NCBI GenBank assembly: GCA_017311185.1
Contig: JAESUZ010003530.1
Location: 1,426,001-1,490,000 of the forward strand
Origin: Proteles cristata cristata
Lineage: Eukaryota > Chordata > Mammalia > Carnivora > Hyaenidae
Direction: 5' to 3'
Length of the DNA: 64,000 nucleotides
Each line of letters opens with the position of its first letter. Position 1 is the stretch's first letter. The notes below the pieces were generated by a model. That model worked only from the letters and a program-made list of their open reading frames with translations, was not told where the DNA came from and made no database searches. The translations under genes and the position numbers were made by a program. Shown in pieces: positions 62,601 to 64,000 of the stretch.

Positions 62601-64000
62601 TGGGAAGCACTTTCTGGTCCCTTTTTTGGGTGACACCTTGTGGACCTGTTCCGTCCAGCAAGTTGTACATGGTTACTGGCAGTGTTCAAGATGGCGGCTG
62701 GTCTGTCAGTCCTGGAGTGAGCAGACCTGGATTTGGAGGTCCACCCTGGACCATCATTATCTATGATGGCATGATAAACCCTTGCTGTTTTAAGCCACTG
62801 AGATTTTGAGGTGGTTTGCCCACACAGCATGAGAGAAAACAGCACTACATGGGTTTCTGAAGCAGGTGTGCCATCCAGCCGTGTGCCCCATTCATCTTGT
62901 GAGAAAAAATTTCAAGCAGAAAATTTTCAATACTTTTATTTTACCTTTCAAGGATAGGTATCTTGAAGGTTTTTTTTTTTTTTTTTTTGGTAAGTTTATT
63001 TATTTACTTTGAGAGAGAGAGAGAAGGCATAGAGAGAGGGGGAGAGAAAGAATTCCAAGTAGGCTCTGCACCGCCAGTACAGAGCCTGACACAGGGCTTG
63101 AACTCACCAGCTGTGAGATCATGACCTGAACTGAAATCAACAGTCAGGTGCTTAACCACTTAACCAACTGAGTGGTTGTCAGGGGCACCCAGGTGCCCCT
63201 GGAAGGTTTTGATGAAACCAAACCCTTCTGGTTTTAAGAAGGTCGTTTCTGGGTAGTACAATTGGTTGGGATCATTTCTCTTTGCTAGTGAGAGTATAGT
63301 AAACTTGGCTCTAACATCCCATTTGCCATTTGTTTGCTTATCTCCCTGTGGCTTAGATGAGACCCAGCTGGCAGGCGAACCTCTCCAAAATGCATGTCCT
63401 CAAATATTGGAAAGTGCTTATTTACATGGTAGCCGTGGTGTATATTTAAAATAGGAAAGTAGGTTACAAATATTTCTTTGGGGGAGGGGAAGACACCGTG
63501 AAAAATGAGCATGCTTACTAGCTTCTCAAAAATCTGGGTCAGTGATCACAACTGTAACTAATTCTTTGGTAAATTCAGACTGACTTATAAGAAGATACAT
63601 TTTTGGGGCCCCTGGTGGCTCAGTCAGTTAAGTGTCTGACTTTGGCTGAGGTCACAGTCTCGCGGTTTGTGGGTTCCAGTCCCGCGTTGGGCTCTGTGCT
63701 GACAGCTTAGAGCTTGGTGCCTGCTTCAGATGCTGTGTGTGTGTCTCTCTCTCTGCCCCTCCCCTGCTTGCTCTGTCTCCTTCTCAAAAATAAATGAAGA
63801 TTAAAGAAAATTAAAGAAGATATATTTTTAATATTTCAGGTTTTTTTCACGTTATCATTTCATTGTGTCTAATTATGGCCACAGAGCTGTTATCTGTTGT
63901 ATGTTTTCATACACTAATAAGGGAGATTCATTCATTGATTTTTCAATAGGTGTGATCACTCCAGTCAGAGAAAGCGATCCATATACCTTTCAGAACCCGA
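35729..64000 (+). CDS. TTC41: TTC41 (GNN), DUF4062-NACHT-TPR family protein, 5' part
   Basis: Seven coding exons: 35729-36530, 40417-40597, 44638-44852, 51766-51926, 55185-55626, 58598-58837, 63950-64000 (cut by the window). They join in frame for 2,092 nt, 697 residues. Residues about 29-120 resemble DUF4062 (PYICSTLNDFQEERDFL, then FFICMLGQTYG). A P-loop NTPase follows: Walker A at 343-351 (GVRGCGKST), Walker B at 433-438 (CILVLD) followed by GIEEL, and a sensor-like segment at 459-474 (WLPCSLPPHCKFIMST), the layout of NACHT proteins such as NPHP3. Tetratricopeptide repeats would lie beyond the window. The start is the first ATG in frame after a stop at 35672-35674, with A at -3. Identification rests on domain order and position beside HSP90B1, where mouse Ttc41/Gnn lies. 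The biochemical role is not established. Human has only a pseudogene (TTC41P); no break is seen here. Confidence 0.88.
37050..37235 (-). mobile_element. MIR SINE
   Basis: TTTTACAGAGGAGCAAATGA and GGGATTTGAACCCAGGTC. TTC41 intron 1. Confidence 0.78.
37285..37412 (+). mobile_element. MER5A-type hAT DNA element
   Basis: GTATCACCTAGGAGCCTGTT and GAGTTTGAGAAGCACAG match the MER5A ends. Confidence 0.7.
37413..37950. other. TTC41 intron 1 part, nothing recognised
   Basis: No repeat or conserved signal identified. Confidence 0.4.
37960..38420. mobile_element. Old interspersed repeat, family not resolved
   Basis: GGGAATTTATTAGGTTATGT, CAGGCTTCAACCAGTGGCTC, CTGATTGGCTAATCCTGGGC recur in mammalian genomes as I remember them; I cannot assign the family. 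Holds a T-rich run at 38098-38140. Confidence 0.4.
38560..38760 (+). mobile_element. MIR SINE
   Basis: TGTGACCTTGAGCAAATGAC, AGTGCCTAATGCATATTAGG. Confidence 0.7.
38770..39900. other. TTC41 intron 1 part, nothing recognised
   Basis: A near-perfect short palindrome (ATAGTGATATTTTTTATATCACTAT, given in parts) lies at about 38,806-38,831. No coding signal. Confidence 0.4.
39907..40122 (-). mobile_element. SINEC SINE
   Basis: Reverse copy ending GAGCCACCCAGGCACC, about 300 bases before the second TTC41 coding exon. Confidence 0.9.
40417..40597 (+). CDS. TTC41: TTC41 second coding exon
   Basis: 181 nt, residues 268-328 (DYKHNFERFHHEEFTEKC...), linker between DUF4062 and the NTPase. Acceptor CTAAAG after a pyrimidine tract, donor GTGAGA. 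Too short and fragmented by frame to stand out as an ORF, but phase fits both neighbours. Confidence 0.88.
41005..41226 (-). mobile_element. SINEC SINE
   Basis: Reverse copy with perfect 17-base target repeat TAGAGTTGTGTATTTTA. Confidence 0.93.
41290..41880. other. TTC41 intron 2 part, nothing recognised
   Basis: Contains a direct repeat of CCCCTCTCCGTCACCC near 41,680-41,710. No coding evidence despite short ORFs on both strands. Confidence 0.4.
41883..42097 (+). mobile_element. Young-subfamily SINEC
   Basis: Target repeat AAAAAATCTTCGGT on both sides; nearly identical to the copies at 24631 and 43868. Confidence 0.95.
42110..42290 (+). mobile_element. SINEC SINE, older
   Basis: GGGGCACCTGTGTGGCTTAG start; truncated tail rich in C. 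Confidence 0.85.
42300..42555 (+). mobile_element. Old LINE-1 3' end
   Basis: AGAGACAGAAAGTAAGTTAG, TTTGTACAACCATGTGAAT, CTGAAGTGTACACTGTTAAG are L1M 3' phrases. Confidence 0.65.
42900..43330 (+). mobile_element. LINE-2 fragment
   Basis: GATGCAGCAGTGAACAGAGA, GTTCTGGACAGAGGGAACAG, GGTCCTGAGGCTGGAGGAAT. Confidence 0.65.
43620..43800 (-). mobile_element. LINE-2 fragment
   Basis: CATTCACTCATTTGGCAGCG then GGTACTGTGCCGACCACG, a diverged L2 3' end. Confidence 0.45.
43868..44092 (+). mobile_element. Young-subfamily SINEC
   Basis: Perfect 15-base target repeat AGTTAAGCAGTGAGG; long intact A tail, both signs of recent insertion. Confidence 0.96.
44638..44852 (+). CDS. TTC41: TTC41 third coding exon (Walker A)
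   Basis: 215 nt, residues 328-400. SILLLSGVRGCGKSTLIANW is a textbook P-loop; K349 and S350 would bind nucleotide phosphate and Mg. Acceptor TTTTTCAG, donor GTAATG. Confidence 0.94.
45045..45180 (+). mobile_element. LINE-2 3' fragment
   Basis: GAGTACCTACATATGCCAGG, CATAAGAGTGAACAAAATGG, CCTCATGGTGTTTTTATG. Confidence 0.6.
45228..45283. repeat. (GT)n(GA)n microsatellite
   Basis: GT units pass directly into GA units. Confidence 0.92.
45490..45680 (-). mobile_element. LINE-2 3' fragment
   Basis: TCATTCCTGAATATTTATTG, CTGTGTCAGGCATGTCCCTG. Confidence 0.6.
45690..45960. mobile_element. Old interspersed repeat, family not resolved
   Basis: GAAGTTTATTTCTGGTTCAT and CATTCTGAGGCCGTGTCACC; looks like a decayed LTR or DNA element. 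Confidence 0.35.
46190..46560 (+). mobile_element. Probable LINE-2 fragment
   Basis: GTGATTTGACTGATAATAAG and GAAGACTGGGCCACCTCAGG; weak resemblance. Confidence 0.35.
46825..47055 (+). mobile_element. MIR SINE
   Basis: TTAGCTGTCTGACCTTCTGC, CAGTGCCTGGCATATAGTAA. Confidence 0.82.
47312..47437 (+). mobile_element. 5'-truncated SINEC, intermediate subfamily
   Basis: Begins inside the B-box region (GGTTCGTGGGTTCGAGCCC) and lacks GACAGCTCAGAGCC; ends CAGAAATAAGTAAAACATTA. Confidence 0.85.
47692..47900 (-). mobile_element. SINEC SINE
   Basis: Reverse copy ending GAGTCACCCAGGTTCTCC. Confidence 0.88.
48045..48250 (+). mobile_element. MIR SINE
   Basis: CTGGCTCTGCCTCTTACTAG, CATTTCTCATCTGTGAAGC. 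Confidence 0.82.
48270..48303. repeat. (GAT)n microsatellite
   Basis: Imperfect GATGAT units. Confidence 0.85.
48310..48890. other. TTC41 intron 3 part, GC-rich, nothing recognised
   Basis: No repeat family or exon assigned; a G-run lies at 48,423-48,432. Confidence 0.4.
48896..49126 (-). mobile_element. Young-subfamily SINEC
   Basis: Reverse copy with TATTTCTAGGAGAGAG, CTCTGAGCTGGCAGTCAGCA and ending AGCCACCCAGGCGCCCC; TGATTTTCT repeats flank it. Confidence 0.93.
49195..49380 (-). mobile_element. MIR SINE
   Basis: GAGCTCCATTTACTGAATTG and GGCTCTGTGCTAAGGCCTTT. Confidence 0.7.
49390..49740. other. TTC41 intron 3 part, nothing recognised
   Basis: A 147-codon plus-strand ORF crosses here (49314-49757) but it includes MIR and SINE bases and has no family resemblance. 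Confidence 0.4.
49746..49905 (-). mobile_element. SINEC SINE, internally deleted
   Basis: Reverse copy with perfect 15-base target repeat AAGGCCCTATTTAAA. Confidence 0.9.
49932..50051 (+). mobile_element. Short SINEC, older type
   Basis: GGGGGCACCTGGCTGTCTCA start; GTGTAGAGATCACTTAAAAA end. Confidence 0.88.
50530..50774 (+). mobile_element. SINEC SINE preceded by a second SINE tail (dimer)
   Basis: A SINE tail piece (CTCTCTCAAAAATAAATAAA, 50529-50570) sits in front of a full SINE (50571-50770). One perfect 19-base target repeat TTTAAATTAAGCAATAGGC encloses both (50511-50529 and 50775-50793). Confidence 0.9.
50800..51720. other. TTC41 intron 3 part, nothing recognised
   Basis: AT-rich; no repeat or exon assigned. 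Confidence 0.4.
51766..51926 (+). CDS. TTC41: TTC41 fourth coding exon (Walker B)
   Basis: 161 nt, residues 400-453. KPCILVLDGIEELIGIYG carries Walker B with D438 and downstream acidic residues as in NACHT ATPases. Acceptor TGCTCTAG, donor GTAATC; ends in phase 0. Confidence 0.93.
52003..52246 (-). mobile_element. SINEC SINE with expanded GA tract
   Basis: Reverse copy; a (GA)n run of about 38 bases at 52,080-52,118 lies in its CT-rich zone. GTAACAC repeats flank it. Starts about 80 bases after TTC41 exon 4. Confidence 0.9.
52325..52540 (-). mobile_element. MIR SINE
   Basis: AAGGCACCATGCTAGGCACT, TTAATTCTCACAAGAACCCT. Confidence 0.78.
52711..52917 (-). mobile_element. SINEC SINE
   Basis: Reverse copy with 15-base target repeat TCCTTAGTTTTTCTT. 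Confidence 0.93.
52985..53225 (+). mobile_element. Old LINE-1 (L1M) fragment
   Basis: CATTTTGGAGTATAGCCTTC, TGTATACATTCCTCGACGC, CATAATCTGCTTTTTAATCC. Confidence 0.55.
53226..53480 (-). mobile_element. LINE-2 3' fragment
   Basis: CAACAAATAATGATTGAACA, GTCCCTGCAAGAACACAGAG. Confidence 0.6.
53490..53920. other. TTC41 intron 4 part, nothing recognised
   Basis: No element or exon assigned. Confidence 0.4.
53925..54030 (+). mobile_element. MIR tail fragment
   Basis: CACAGTGCCTGGCTCAGAGT then a TTATTG-rich end. Confidence 0.65.
54227..54677 (-). mobile_element. Older SINEC interrupted by a young SINEC
   Basis: Outer element with 14-base target repeat TATAGGTCATTCTT at 54213 and 54678. Confidence 0.9.
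54260..54474 (-). mobile_element. Young-subfamily SINEC inside an older SINE
   Basis: Reverse copy; inserted at AATTTATTT in the A-rich tail of the outer SINE. Confidence 0.93.
54733..54927 (-). mobile_element. SINEC SINE
   Basis: Reverse copy ending GAGACACCCAGGTGCCC, about 260 bases before TTC41 exon 5. Confidence 0.9.
55185..55626 (+). CDS. TTC41: TTC41 fifth coding exon
   Basis: 442 nt, residues 454-601. Begins AKDFSWLPCSLPPHCKFIMS, like the sensor segment of NPHP3/NWD-type NACHT domains, then the helical region after the NTPase. Acceptor CACCAG, donor GTAGGC. Confidence 0.93.
55756..56210. mobile_element. Old repeat with paired motif, split by a SINE
   Basis: AGTATGTCTCAATTATTGCA and AGTATATCCCAGATTATTGC occur on either side, within AAATTCAAATTTAACTGGAT-type sequence I remember as common in mammals. 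Family not assigned. Confidence 0.4.
55843..56060 (+). mobile_element. SINEC SINE
   Basis: Target repeat AAAAATTAGTTGA on both sides. Confidence 0.93.
56308..56534 (-). mobile_element. SINEC SINE, intermediate subfamily
   Basis: Reverse copy with ATTTATTTCTGAGAGAGAG and GAGCTAGCTGTCAGCACAG; ATACCTCAATT repeats flank it. Confidence 0.92.
56540..57960. other. TTC41 intron 5 block of unclear origin
   Basis: GC-richer than its surroundings, with no SINE. Has several 70-145-codon ORFs on both strands but no family resemblance, a G-run at 57,053-57,068 and a polyadenylation-like AATAAA at 57,635. Could be a decayed LTR retroelement or unique DNA. Confidence 0.35.
58345..58515 (+). mobile_element. 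MIR SINE
   Basis: GCTCCAGAGCCAGGTGGTCT, TGTGTGACCTGGCTAAGTGA; just before TTC41 exon 6. Confidence 0.78.
58598..58837 (+). CDS. TTC41: TTC41 sixth coding exon
   Basis: 240 nt, residues 601-681. LCLLSISHCGLAEDEIFQLL resembles the winged-helix-like part after NACHT domains. Acceptor TGTATAG, donor GTAAGG. Confidence 0.92.
58975..59375. mobile_element. Old interspersed repeat, family not resolved
   Basis: GGCAGTTCAGGGCTGCCCTG, GGAGCTCCAGCCATTGCATT, AGGAAGAAGGGTTTGC; remembered as a recurrent mammalian repeat pattern. Confidence 0.4.
59470..59734 (-). mobile_element. SINEC SINE with GA microsatellite
   Basis: Reverse copy; (GA)n at about 59,557-59,599. GAAATCAGATTCTT / GAAATCAAATTCTT flank it. 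Confidence 0.9.
59740..61420. other. TTC41 intron 6 part, nothing recognised
   Basis: The longest repeat-poor stretch of the gene, about 1.7 kb. No exon with proper splice sites in phase was found. Confidence 0.4.
61425..61610 (+). mobile_element. MIR SINE
   Basis: GGTACAGTGGGGTCCTGATG, CCTCTTTTGTAAAATAGTAA. Confidence 0.65.
62182..62379 (+). mobile_element. SINEC SINE, intermediate subfamily
   Basis: TTCGGCTTAGGTCATGATC plus CAGAAATAATTT; 17-base target repeat AAGAGCAAGGACTTTCA. Confidence 0.94.
62390..62545 (+). mobile_element. MIR SINE core
   Basis: CATGACCTTGTGAAAGGTGA, CCTACAAAATGGGGATAATG. Confidence 0.72.
62550..62860 (+). mobile_element. Old LTR (MaLR-like) fragment
   Basis: ATAAACCCTTGCTGTTTTAA followed by GCCACTGAGATTTTGAGG resembles the 3' end of MaLR LTRs. 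Non-coding. Confidence 0.5.
62971..63200 (-). mobile_element. SINEC SINE with duplicated 5' end
   Basis: Reverse copy; its final part carries CAACTGAGTGGTTGTCAGG then GGCACCCAGGTGCCCC, a small rearrangement forming GGGGCACCCAGGTGCCCC, a perfect inverted repeat at about 63,183-63,200. Confidence 0.88.
63606..63815 (+). mobile_element. SINEC SINE
   Basis: GGGGCCCCTGGTGGCTCAG start; AAGAAGATACATTTTT / AAGAAGATATATTTTT flank it. About 135 bases before the last visible TTC41 exon. Confidence 0.92.
63950..64000 (+). CDS. TTC41: TTC41 seventh coding exon, truncated by window
   Basis: Acceptor TTTTCAATAG, then GVITPVRESDPYTFQNP in the frame left open by the sixth exon. Only 51 nt are visible; the rest of the gene lies to the right. 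Confidence 0.8.

Overview
This is vertebrate nuclear DNA from a feliform carnivoran (cat-like carnivore). Two spliced genes have consensus introns, and more than 50 copies or fragments of the carnivore tRNA-Lys-type SINE (SINEC, feliform flavour) are scattered through the window. A carnivore-type LINE-1 3' end is also present. The exact species cannot be read from the sequence. The SINE family shows several successive subfamilies, and the youngest is nearly identical between copies.

Region 1 (about 870-18,906, minus strand) is the complete HSP90B1 gene (GRP94/endoplasmin), the ER-lumenal HSP90 chaperone. All 18 exons were placed. Together they give an uninterrupted 802-residue protein with a signal peptide, the HSP90 ATP-binding residues, six N-glycosylation sequons and a C-terminal KDEL. 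Intron 15 uses a GC donor. Intron 5 is the largest and is filled with SINEs, a DNA-transposon fragment and two dinucleotide repeats. Bases 1-860 lie beyond the 3' end of the gene and hold an old LINE-1 fragment.

Region 2 (about 17,950-19,600) is a CpG-rich promoter block. Two perfect ER-stress response elements (CCAAT-N9-CCACG) in opposite orientation, plus two near matches, lie just upstream of HSP90B1. Further out are ETS-like, X-box-like and two inverted ZNF143-type motifs, which look like a second promoter facing the other way.

Region 3 (19,600-35,500) has no convincing protein-coding gene. It holds SINEs, old LINE-1/LINE-2/MIR/hAT/LTR remnants, a decayed RPL27A processed pseudogene (minus strand, about 29,830-30,300) and a 194-base pure pyrimidine tract with 30 uninterrupted TTC units.

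Region 4 (35,538-64,000, plus strand) is the 5' part of TTC41 (also called GNN, 'GRP94 neighboring nucleotidase'). Seven coding exons join in frame for 697 residues before the window ends. They encode a DUF4062-like N-terminus and a NACHT-type P-loop NTPase with clear Walker A and B motifs. In human this locus is listed as a pseudogene (TTC41P); here every visible exon is open and every splice site is canonical. The two genes are arranged head to head and may share the promoter block.

No prokaryotic features, CRISPR arrays or undescribed multi-gene system were seen. The most notable points are the intact TTC41, the layered promoter, the GC-AG intron, the SINE subfamily succession, a dimeric SINE insertion and the RPL27A pseudogene.
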